A DNA stretch of 64,000 nucleotides from Hallerella sp963629575. GTDB lineage: Bacteria > Fibrobacterota > Fibrobacteria > Fibrobacterales > Fibrobacteraceae. The DNA is taken from the NCBI GenBank assembly GCA_963629575.1, contig CAVGIM010000004.1, forward strand, positions 1-64,000, read 5' to 3'. Positions within the stretch are counted from its first letter, which is position 1, and each line of letters opens with the position of its first letter. The notes beneath the pieces are model-generated. The model worked only from the letters and a program-made list of their open reading frames with translations, searched no databases and was not told the origin of the DNA. Below, piece by piece: positions 24,465-31,558 of the stretch. The position numbers and the translations under genes were made by a program.

Positions 24465-25495
24465 TTTGCGTTCCTCGTCAAGATATCGGCGAGTTCCAGC
24501 GCGTCGATGAGGGAATGTTCGTCCGCGATCCCCTTCCACGCGATATCGAATCCCGTCCCATGGTCAACGCTTGTCCGCACCACGGGAAGTCCAAGGGTCG
24601 TGTTGACCCCGCAGGTTTTCCGTTTCTTGCCCAAATCGAAAAGCATGGTCTTGGTCACCACGTGCCCCTGGTCGTGATACATGGCGATTACGCCGTCAAA
24701 GGTCCCCGCCCGCAACTGCGGAAAGACGACATCCCCGGGAAGCGGCCCCTCGGCGCGAATCTTCTTCTTGCGAAGCATCTTCACCGTCGGAGCGATTTCG
24801 TTGATTTCCTCTAGGCCAAAAAGTCCGCCTTCGCCCGCATGGGGATTGATGCCGGCAACGCCGATTCTAGGCGATTTCAGCTTGCGATACTTCTTTAGAA
24901 ACTCGTTCAGAAGGACGGCCACCTTTTCGATGCGTTCCCGCTTGACCAGATCGCAGGCGTCTCGCAGGGAAACGTGGGTGCTCACGTGCGCAACGACCCA
25001 CTTTCCATGGACAAGACACAGAACGGGATGCGGATCGCCGCACATTTCTCCGATGAATTCCGTATGTCCCTGGAATTCGGGAACGGTCTTTTCGACCGAT
25101 TCCTTGCAAAGCGGTGCGGTCACGATAGCCCGAGCGCGCTTTAAGAGGCAGAGGGCGGTCGCCGTACGCACCCATCCGATACTCGCCCGGCCGGCTTCCC
25201 TTGTAATCTTTCCCGGCTGCACCTTTTCTTCAAAGTGTACGCCTCCATCGATAACGGGAATTCCAAGCTTCGCGATGTCAAGAACCGCTTCCGGGGAATC
25301 GGCAAGTACCAGGCGTTTCTTGATTTTCAAGAGCTCCGCCGCTTTCTGCAAGACAGGCAAATCGCCGACGATCGCCATCGGGGTCTTGATCTTCCGACAG
25401 GCCTTCAGATAGGCCTTGATCGAAATTTCCGGGCCGACTCCATTCGGGTCGCCCATCGTAATCAGGAGAGGGATATTCTTGTCATTCTTAGTCAT
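24461..25495 (-). CDS. pdxA: 4-hydroxythreonine-4-phosphate dehydrogenase
   Basis: PdxA oxidises 4-phosphohydroxy-L-threonine in vitamin B6 synthesis. The 344-residue protein shows TMGDPNGVGPEI at the start, the metal-binding YHDQGH near 255 and the C-terminal GLPVVRTSVDHGTGFDIA near 300-317, all diagnostic. It overlaps the upstream lipoprotein by 8 bases and the nudix gene by 4. No pdxJ is in view. Confidence 0.95.
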   Translation of the reverse strand: MTKNDKNIPLLITMGDPNGVGPEISIKAYLKACRKIKTPMAIVGDLPVLQKAAELLKIKKRLVLADSPEAVLDIAKLGIPVIDGGVHFEEKVQPGKITREAGRASIGWVRTATALCLLKRARAIVTAPLCKESVEKTVPEFQGHTEFIGEMCGDPHPVLCLVHGKWVVAHVSTHVSLRDACDLVKRERIEKVAVLLNEFLKKYRKLKSPRIGVAGINPHAGEGGLFGLEEINEIAPTVKMLRKKKIRAEGPLPGDVVFPQLRAGTFDGVIAMYHDQGHVVTKTMLFDLGKKRKTCGVNTTLGLPVVRTSVDHGTGFDIAWKGIADEHSLIDALELADILTRNAK

Positions 25496-26609
25496 TTTTT
25501 TCCTCGTCTAGTCCGACGGAGGCGCCTTTCCACGCTTGCAGAAGCGTATCCGCAAGCACGGAATCCAGGATTTCCTCGCCGGAGTCCAAGTTCAACAGGA
25601 GCCATTCCGAGTTCGCCGCAGGCCCGCAAGAAGGTTCGTCCGCCGCAGGGACAAAGAGCGTATGGCTTGTCACGAAGTAGCGACCGGACGTGACAAGGCC
25701 CGAAAACTCCCCGTGATCCAGGCTAGCGCACTTCGGGATTTTTTCCACATAGAAGAACGTCGAATACCATGTCGTGTCCAAAAAGTCATAGACCGAATCG
25801 CTCAGCGCCGTCGAATCGTTTTTCCAGTTCGAAGAAAGGCAAAAGACCAGGGAATCGTCCTTGCAGGTTTCCCGGACGGCGACAAGATTCGTATCGGTTG
25901 CGGACCACAGGGAAAGCCAAAGCGTATCGGGAACGGTTTCGCACGAATCGTGGATTTCCGCGCAGACGGACTTCATCAGGCGATAGGCGAAGGAATCCAC
26001 AAGGACGGAATCCGCCCGCAAGAGAATTCCCGCCGAATCGTTCGATGTTCGCCGCGGCAAAAGATAGGGATCGCCGAATGCGGAATCGAGATAGACGGAA
26101 ACGCTTTCCGCAAGGAAAGTTCCCCGGCGAACCCAGATGGAATCCTTCAGCGTCAAGGAAGCCGCGGAAGACGTGTCCGGCGATTCCGAAAAGAACTCGT
26201 TGTGCGCGTTTCCTTCCACGCGAATCTCGCGGACATTTTCCCAGCTTTCCGAAAACGGTATCCGAAGGACCGTATCCGGTCGAAAAAGCGGTTGCGGACA
26301 ATCGGTAATCCCGGTATTTCCGAGAGCGAGCTTCACCGAAAGCGTCAGGACAGAATCCTCCGCATAGACCTGGAAAAGCTCGATTTCCTTCAAGAAGCAG
26401 TTGCCGAAGGTCCACATGCTGTCTAGCGAAAGTTCGAGCGTATCGCCCTGGATGTGAAAGCGGTTTCCGGAGTCCAGCTGCGCGTGGAGTACGTAGCCGT
26501 AGCCACCGACAGGAAAATTGTCCGGATAGATGGAAATCGGACCATCGTCCGACTCGGCGCAGGAAAGGAGAATCCAGGAAAAAGACAAGAGAAGGAATAA
26601 TCGCCACAT
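25488..26609 (-). CDS. Lipoprotein of unknown function
   Basis: The 373-residue protein has a compact signal peptide and lipobox LLSC (Cys17) followed by AESDDG. The mature part is Ser/Asp-rich and made of many short beta-like segments with a Cys roughly every 30-40 residues, consistent with a disulfide-bonded extracytoplasmic protein. I recognise no domain. It overlaps pdxA by 8 bases, so it is translated from the same message. The interspersed repeat at 26610-26693 directly abuts its ATG, so its ribosome site (AGAGGTTCCC) is part of the repeat. Confidence 0.75.
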   Translation of the reverse strand: MWRLFLLLSFSWILLSCAESDDGPISIYPDNFPVGGYGYVLHAQLDSGNRFHIQGDTLELSLDSMWTFGNCFLKEIELFQVYAEDSVLTLSVKLALGNTGITDCPQPLFRPDTVLRIPFSESWENVREIRVEGNAHNEFFSESPDTSSAASLTLKDSIWVRRGTFLAESVSVYLDSAFGDPYLLPRRTSNDSAGILLRADSVLVDSFAYRLMKSVCAEIHDSCETVPDTLWLSLWSATDTNLVAVRETCKDDSLVFCLSSNWKNDSTALSDSVYDFLDTTWYSTFFYVEKIPKCASLDHGEFSGLVTSGRYFVTSHTLFVPAADEPSCGPAANSEWLLLNLDSGEEILDSVLADTLLQAWKGASVGLDEEKND

Positions 26610-26693
26610 GGGAACCTCTAAAAATTGCCTTGGTCAAGAATATTTGCGCGCGACCAGGCGAAGGCAAAAATGACGAACCGGCGCGAAGCGTCG
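26610..26693. repeat. Interspersed intergenic repeat, copy A
   Basis: 84 bases that align end to end with 43261-43347. Both begin GGGAACCTCTAAAA, share GCCTTGG and GGCAAAAATGAC, and end GCGCGAAGCGTCG, with variable bases between. Similarity may continue to about 26725 (AGGCGACCAC). It lies between the lipoprotein start and the degenerate LytM gene. It could be a small mobile element or an RNA; there is no coding frame. Confidence 0.75.
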
Positions 26694-26735
26694 CAATCAA
26701 ATTTTTGAAAATCGAATTCTAGAGGCGACCACATA

Positions 26736-27674
26736 TCAAAATCCCAGTTCCCGGCGAAAACGTTCGACATCCTGCAAATCCGCTACGCGAGCATCCTTGC
26801 GGAAATCGTCCCAGCGGACAAAGCGACCGTTGCGCAAGATTTCCAGAAAGAAAACGGCGCTGTCGCTCGGAGCGAGATATCCCAAAGGTTCGCTAGCCAA
26901 GACTTTCGCCCCTTGCCGAATGTCCGGCGAAATCCGAAACAGTTCCGACACCCGCGAAAAGACGTTTCCTCCGTGATTCAGGAGGATTCCGTAGCCGCTC
27001 GAATCCCGGGCAACCGAGACCACTTCCGCCGGAAGAATCGGATAGACCGGAGCTTCCCCGATTCCCATGAACAGATCCTTCACCAGCAGGTTTTCACGAC
27101 CCTCGAAATCGAAGTCCGCGACAATCGGAAGAGCCGCACCCTGGAGAGGATCGTGAGGACACGCTCCCGGAAACCGGCAACCGTCGGAACGGACCCAGGC
27201 ATACGAGGAATCGGCAAGCATCGGGTGAAAAATCCACGACACGGAAGAATCGGACTGCACGCCAAGGACTTTTGGCTTTCCGAATTCCAGCGAATCCGCA
27301 ATCCAATGGACGCAAAGCGGAAACTTCTTTTCGATTCCGCTCGCCGCATAGCGGAAAAGGGCGTTATCCGGCAAGTTCGCGACATCGGAAGCTCTCTTGA
27401 CTGTCCAGGAACACTGGACAAGCATCCCCCGTTCCAAGGCGAAAGCGTTTCCGCCAAAAGCCGCACAGGCTTCGCGCCACGGTTTCGCAAACGGGTCCGG
27501 ATTTTCCTTCGAAAGCTCGCGAACCTTTTCCACGTAACGGTACGCCTTCTGGACGGCACCGCTCGCATAGACCGCATACACGAGCAAGAGTACTAGCAGA
27601 CTCCGACCGATAGGAATGCGACGTCTCGGTTCCCAGCTTTGCCTTTGGGTCCTGTATTCGCGAAAAGGTTCCAT
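26736..27674 (-). CDS. Degenerate LytM/M23-like membrane protein
   Basis: I chose the ATG at 27674, which shares its A with the stop of the STAS gene (TAATG); this gives 312 residues. One membrane helix lies near 25-45, the rest is periplasmic. The C-terminal third follows the LytM fold in outline (PAEVVSVARDSSGYGILLNHGG, a V-x-x-EPLGYL turn, then VFFLEILRNGRFV where active enzymes have LHFE-like zinc residues). The HxH and first zinc-ligand residues are not present, so it is probably catalytically inactive like EnvC-type activators. It may control a cell-wall hydrolase. Confidence 0.68.
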   Translation of the reverse strand: MEPFREYRTQRQSWEPRRRIPIGRSLLVLLLVYAVYASGAVQKAYRYVEKVRELSKENPDPFAKPWREACAAFGGNAFALERGMLVQCSWTVKRASDVANLPDNALFRYAASGIEKKFPLCVHWIADSLEFGKPKVLGVQSDSSVSWIFHPMLADSSYAWVRSDGCRFPGACPHDPLQGAALPIVADFDFEGRENLLVKDLFMGIGEAPVYPILPAEVVSVARDSSGYGILLNHGGNVFSRVSELFRISPDIRQGAKVLASEPLGYLAPSDSAVFFLEILRNGRFVRWDDFRKDARVADLQDVERFRRELGF

Positions 27675-28282
27675 TACCGCATGGAGAAAAAGGCGACGAC
27701 CCCGAAAGCGACAAGCAAGGCGACAATCGCCCAAAGCCAGGACTTCTTGGAACGCTCTTCCTCCTTGAACGGATCGGAAAGGCCTCCCTTGAGAGGCGCC
27801 GAATCCTTGCGGATGGCGTTGAAGCTCTTGGTGAAGCGTCCCGTCACGCGTCGATGCGCGACACTGGCGGTTCCTGTCGGCGGCGGATTTTCGCTCTTGG
27901 CCTCTGTCGGATTTTCCTTTTTCGAATCTTCCTTCATCGAAAAGGCCATCATGTCCGCTTCCTTGCGAAAAACGAGCAGAGACTTGTCGAGTCCCGCTTT
28001 CCGAATGCAGTCCACGACGATATCGTTGTCCGAAAGAAGCGCAAACGCGCCATTTTTTTCCGACAGTTCCTGCCTAACCTGGTTAAAGGCGCTACAAGCG
28101 TCGCTATACAGAAAGTCCAGCCCGGTCAAATCGACCGCGACAAAGGCCGACCCCTTGTCCAGAAAAGGCCGAACATCCTTCTTGAACTGTTCCGCATCAA
28201 ACGCTCCGATCGGAGTAATCGGAGCGGATAGCAGGTCAAAGAGACCGACCGCTCGGTAATTGTTTAATTCACTCATAGACAT
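27674..28282 (-). CDS. STAS-domain protein with C-terminal membrane anchor
   Basis: The 202-residue protein has an N-terminal STAS-like fold (about 10-110): VAVDLTGLDFLYSDACSAFN carries the strand-turn-helix where anti-sigma-factor antagonists have a phosphorylated Ser, here in YSDAC. A disordered Pro/Ser linker (120-165) follows, then one membrane helix (about 180-199) ending in FSMR. I infer a tail-anchored partner-switching or scaffold protein. It starts 9 bases after the PorV-like gene and abuts the LytM-like gene. Confidence 0.72.
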   Translation of the reverse strand: MSMSELNNYRAVGLFDLLSAPITPIGAFDAEQFKKDVRPFLDKGSAFVAVDLTGLDFLYSDACSAFNQVRQELSEKNGAFALLSDNDIVVDCIRKAGLDKSLLVFRKEADMMAFSMKEDSKKENPTEAKSENPPPTGTASVAHRRVTGRFTKSFNAIRKDSAPLKGGLSDPFKEEERSKKSWLWAIVALLVAFGVVAFFSMR

Positions 28283-28291
28283 AATATAATT

Positions 28292-29449
28292 CTATTCTTC
28301 CCAATAAGTTCCCCCGGCGCTCTCTTCCTCGACTTCCGGCTCGGAAATCTCGGGTTCCATCTCGGAAATGGATCCTTGCGCCGATTCGCCCCGTGACTTC
28401 GCCGGAGCCGCTTCAGACGCCTTCTTTCTTTCGGGATAGAGAAAAAGTCCCGGGCTGACTTCAAGGCTTACGCGATGCACCGCCGAAAGGGTCGGGTGCG
28501 ATTCGAACGCGTAATCGACACGCAGCCAGTTCGAAAGGGCAAAACCCGTCCCCACGGTCCAGCTGTCCAGTTCCGAAAGGCTCGCAAGCCCGGCGCGAAC
28601 AGAAAGACCGAAATCAAAGGAAAACTCGACGCCCGCACGCCCGCCGCCAAGCCAATCGACGGGATGTTCCCAGAATCTGCCTCCGCGCACGTCGCCGTTC
28701 CAGTCTTCGTCGCGATTTTCCCGATGAAGAAGTCCCGCACTCTGCCAATAGAGAGAAGCCTTCCCGTAAAAATAATCGACCGGACGGGAAAGACCGAGGC
28801 CGAGATACCATTCCGGCGAACTGTATTCCACCGTTCCCTCTTCCCACGCGACAGCGGACGACGTCCATCCCTTGAGAAACGACGAAACCGAAAGCCAGTC
28901 GAAAACGTGGAACCGGGCACCGGCATCGCCCCGAAATCCCCATCCGCTCTGGTCCAGTTCGCGGTAAAGTCCGTGAAATCCAACGCCCACGTCCAGTCGG
29001 CCATCCAGAAAGCGCCGTCCCCAGGCAAGCGTCACGACATAGTCCGCAATCGAAAGAGTCCGGTAGCTTTCGCCGTCGGGAATCGGATCGCCTTCGGCTA
29101 TTTTCGGAATGTCGCTTGAACCGAAACGGGAAAAGACGATGCCGACCCCTCCCAGTTCGCCCAGGGGAAACTGGACCGCTCCATAATCGTACTGGGTGCC
29201 TTCGTAATAGACGACATGGCTAAAGGCCGCCCAGGAATGTCTTGCGAGAGCGAGCTGTTCCGGATTCGACGTCAAGGAAAGCAAGTCGCGGTCGATGGAC
29301 ATCGAAGCGCCGCCCAGAGCGGCGGACCTTGCTCCCGCGTTGATATCGAGCGTAGCGTTCGCCCCGACGACACGTTCGACGGCAAGCGCCTGCGAAGCGG
29401 CAAGCGCACAAAAAAGAACGACAATCCTTCCCAGAATCAAGCGAACCAT
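28292..29449 (-). CDS. PorV/PorQ-family outer-membrane beta-barrel protein
   Basis: I chose the ATG at 29449 over the longer frame to 29491: it gives a good signal peptide (VRLILGRIVVLFCALAASQA) and lies 6 bases from a TATCTTGT box. The 385-residue protein then shows GARSAALGGASMSIDRDLLSLTSNPEQLA, the PorV/PorQ (UPF0164) N-terminal signature, and barrel-like alternating strands to about 350. The last 35 residues are Glu/Ser-rich (PEISEPEVEEE), not typical of these barrels. PorV family proteins take part in type IX secretion in FCB bacteria; whether this one does is unknown. Confidence 0.78.
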   Translation of the reverse strand: MVRLILGRIVVLFCALAASQALAVERVVGANATLDINAGARSAALGGASMSIDRDLLSLTSNPEQLALARHSWAAFSHVVYYEGTQYDYGAVQFPLGELGGVGIVFSRFGSSDIPKIAEGDPIPDGESYRTLSIADYVVTLAWGRRFLDGRLDVGVGFHGLYRELDQSGWGFRGDAGARFHVFDWLSVSSFLKGWTSSAVAWEEGTVEYSSPEWYLGLGLSRPVDYFYGKASLYWQSAGLLHRENRDEDWNGDVRGGRFWEHPVDWLGGGRAGVEFSFDFGLSVRAGLASLSELDSWTVGTGFALSNWLRVDYAFESHPTLSAVHRVSLEVSPGLFLYPERKKASEAAPAKSRGESAQGSISEMEPEISEPEVEEESAGGTYWEE

Positions 29450-29455
29450 CTTGGC

Positions 29456-29463
29456 ACAAGATA
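29456..29463 (-). promoter_or_regulatory. Putative promoter element of the PorV-like operon
   Basis: TATCTTGT on the minus strand, 6 bases before the ATG at 29449, fits TAnnTT with a start of transcription at or near the ATG. A facing element for the recombinase gene is at 29499-29506. Confidence 0.45.
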
Positions 29464-29498
29464 AAATTTTTCGCGCGTCCAAGTCCCGCAAAAACTTG

Positions 29499-29506
29499 TA
29501 GATTTA
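29499..29506 (+). promoter_or_regulatory. Putative promoter element of the recombinase gene
   Basis: TAGATTTA ends 5 bases before the ATG at 29512, with GGTGG between. There is no room for a normal leader. Confidence 0.4.
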
Positions 29507-29511
29507 GGTGG

Positions 29512-30408
29512 ATGGCGCTCCTTTCGGAACATATCGAAAATTTCCTTTCCTACATCGCGAAAGAGCGACGGTTTTCCGAATGTACGGTGAAAACCTACCG
29601 GGAATCCCTCGCCAAGTACCTGCAGAGCTTTTCGAGGGAACCGAAACTGGAAGACTTTGACAAGGAAAGCATCCGCGCGTTCATCTGGAAAATGCGAAAG
29701 GACGAGCGGCTGCAGATTTCGAGCATCGATCTGCACATCGCCAGCCTAAAGAGTTTCGGCCACTATCTCGTGCGAAGCCATCTCGTTCCGCAGAACCCCG
29801 CGGATACGGTTCCCATGCTCAAGCGACCCAAGAGACTCGTGTCCTTTCTATCGCAAAAGGAGCTTTCCGAAAGCAGGTTTCCGGAAATTTCCCGGCCGAC
29901 GCTTCCGATGGTCCGCGCCCGGGTTCTCCTCGAACTCATCTATGGTTCGGGGCTTCGCATTTCGGAATGCCAGAGCCTCACCTGGCTGCGCCTGGATTTT
30001 TCGAACCGTTCCGTCCGCGTTTTCGGCAAGGGGAAAAAGGAGCGGATCGTACCTCTCACGCACGATGCCGTCAAGTGGTTCGAGGAATACAGGTCGAAAC
30101 TGAAAGAAGAGGGAAGGATGCCGACAGCGAATTCCCCGGTATTTCTGAACGAAAGTGGAAACGCCCACGATGTACGGACCTTGCGACGCGATATCCACGG
30201 CCTATTGCGAAGCCTTGGCTGGGAAGGAAAGGCAAGCCCGCACATCTTGCGGCACAGCTTCGCCACGCATCTTCTCGAAAACGGCGCAGACCTGATGAGC
30301 GTAAAGGAGATGCTCGGGCATTCGAGCCTCGCCACGACACAGGTCTATACGCACGTCACCGCGGAGCGTCTCAAGGAAAGTTTCAAGAAGGCGCATCCGC
30401 GCGCCTAG
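29512..30408 (+). CDS. xerC: Tyrosine recombinase XerC/XerD-like
   Basis: The 298-residue protein has the SAM-like N-terminal domain and the catalytic set in order: Arg149 (GSGLRISE), Lys173 (FGKGKKER), His244 and Arg247 (HILRHSFATHL), His270 (LGHSS) and Tyr279 (TQVYTH). Length and sequence fit the XerC/XerD pair that resolves chromosome dimers at dif. Phage integrases differ in the N-terminus. There is no phage or integron context. Whether this is XerC or XerD, or a single Xer, is undecided. It ends 7 bases before the convergent proB stop. Confidence 0.9.
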   Translation: MALLSEHIENFLSYIAKERRFSECTVKTYRESLAKYLQSFSREPKLEDFDKESIRAFIWKMRKDERLQISSIDLHIASLKSFGHYLVRSHLVPQNPADTVPMLKRPKRLVSFLSQKELSESRFPEISRPTLPMVRARVLLELIYGSGLRISECQSLTWLRLDFSNRSVRVFGKGKKERIVPLTHDAVKWFEEYRSKLKEEGRMPTANSPVFLNESGNAHDVRTLRRDIHGLLRSLGWEGKASPHILRHSFATHLLENGADLMSVKEMLGHSSLATTQVYTHVTAERLKESFKKAHPRA

Positions 30409-30415
30409 CCGACTT

Positions 30416-31558
30416 CTAGAAGACGACGAGATTGTTCTTGTGAATGACCTCTTCCGGCACGTTCTTTCCGAGCTTGGAGCGAACCTGGGAGCTCTTTTCG
30501 TGCAGCACGAGCTTCAAGTTGGCACTGTCCATCTGGGAAATTCCCCGAGCGACCTTTTCTCCGGATTCCGAAAGGACTTCGATCAGGTCTCCCGCGGAAA
30601 AATGCCCGCGAATCGCGACGACACCGACGGGAAGCAGGCTCGAATGTTTCTTTCTGAGCGCAAGGACGCAACCCGCATCGACAATGACGCTTCCGCTCGG
30701 GGAACTGATAAAGGAAAGCCAGCGCTTGCGGCTTCCCAGCTTCTTGCGGTTTCCGATAAAGAGCGTACCGAGCGCATCGCCAAAGACTATCTCGTCGGGA
30801 AGAACCTTGTAACCGTTCGCGAGAAACGCGTTGCATCCGCTCTTCACCACCGCCCGAATCGATTCCACCTTGGAACGCATTCCGCCCGTGCTCACCGCGG
30901 AACCGGACTCTCCGGGCTTTCCCGTGAGCGCCACGATTTCCGGAGTGATTTCGGGAACAAAGCGCAAAAGGCGCGCCTTCGGATTTTTCTTTGGATTGTC
31001 GTTAAAAAGCCCATCCTCGTCCGTAAAGACTAGAAGCAGGTCCGCGTCAAAGAAAAGAGCGACATCGCTCGAAAGCTTGTCGTTGTCGCCTATCGAGTTC
31101 AGCTCCTTGACCGCAAGCGAATCGTTTTCGTTTATCAGGGGAACGATTCCCTTGTCTATCATCGTATGCAGCGTGTTCTGCAGATTCTTGTAGCGCGTAC
31201 GGTCGCGGAAATCGTCCGCAGAAAGCAGAATCTGCCCCACGGGAAGATTCTCGGCGAGGAATTTTTCCCGATAGGAATGCATCAGGCCGATTTGACCCAC
31301 CGCGGCGCAAGCCTGCTTTTCCGAGAGGACTTTAGGTTTTTCGCGGTATCCGAGAATCGCCATTCCCGTCCCCACGGCTCCGCTCGTCACAATGATGACT
31401 TCCTTGCCGCCTTCCACAAGCCTCGCGACGGAATGCGCAAGGCTTTCGATGTAATCTTCCCGAACTCCGCCCCCTGCGGAATCCACCAGAATTCGCGAAC
31501 CTATCTTGATGACAATGCGTTTCGCTTCGCCCAGGACATTTCTGCGTAAATCGCTCAT
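30416..31558 (-). CDS. proB: Glutamate 5-kinase with PUA domain
   Basis: ProB phosphorylates glutamate in proline synthesis. The 380-residue protein has the amino-acid kinase fold (VIKIGSRILV at 16-25, IIVTSGAVGTG near 55, INENDSLAVKEL near 145, STGGMRSKVESI near 215) and a C-terminal PUA domain from about 280 (GSVIVDAGCVLALRKKHSSLLPVGV). Both match the two-domain family form. Its ATG overlaps the rapA stop by 4 bases. No proA is in the window, so proline genes are split. Confidence 0.95.
   Translation of the reverse strand: MSDLRRNVLGEAKRIVIKIGSRILVDSAGGGVREDYIESLAHSVARLVEGGKEVIIVTSGAVGTGMAILGYREKPKVLSEKQACAAVGQIGLMHSYREKFLAENLPVGQILLSADDFRDRTRYKNLQNTLHTMIDKGIVPLINENDSLAVKELNSIGDNDKLSSDVALFFDADLLLVFTDEDGLFNDNPKKNPKARLLRFVPEITPEIVALTGKPGESGSAVSTGGMRSKVESIRAVVKSGCNAFLANGYKVLPDEIVFGDALGTLFIGNRKKLGSRKRWLSFISSPSGSVIVDAGCVLALRKKHSSLLPVGVVAIRGHFSAGDLIEVLSESGEKVARGISQMDSANLKLVLHEKSSQVRSKLGKNVPEEVIHKNNLVVF

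Noticed and set aside
29512..30408. Phage or integron integrase
   Set aside because: The 298-residue Xer layout and absence of attachment sites or phage genes fit a chromosomal Xer protein.
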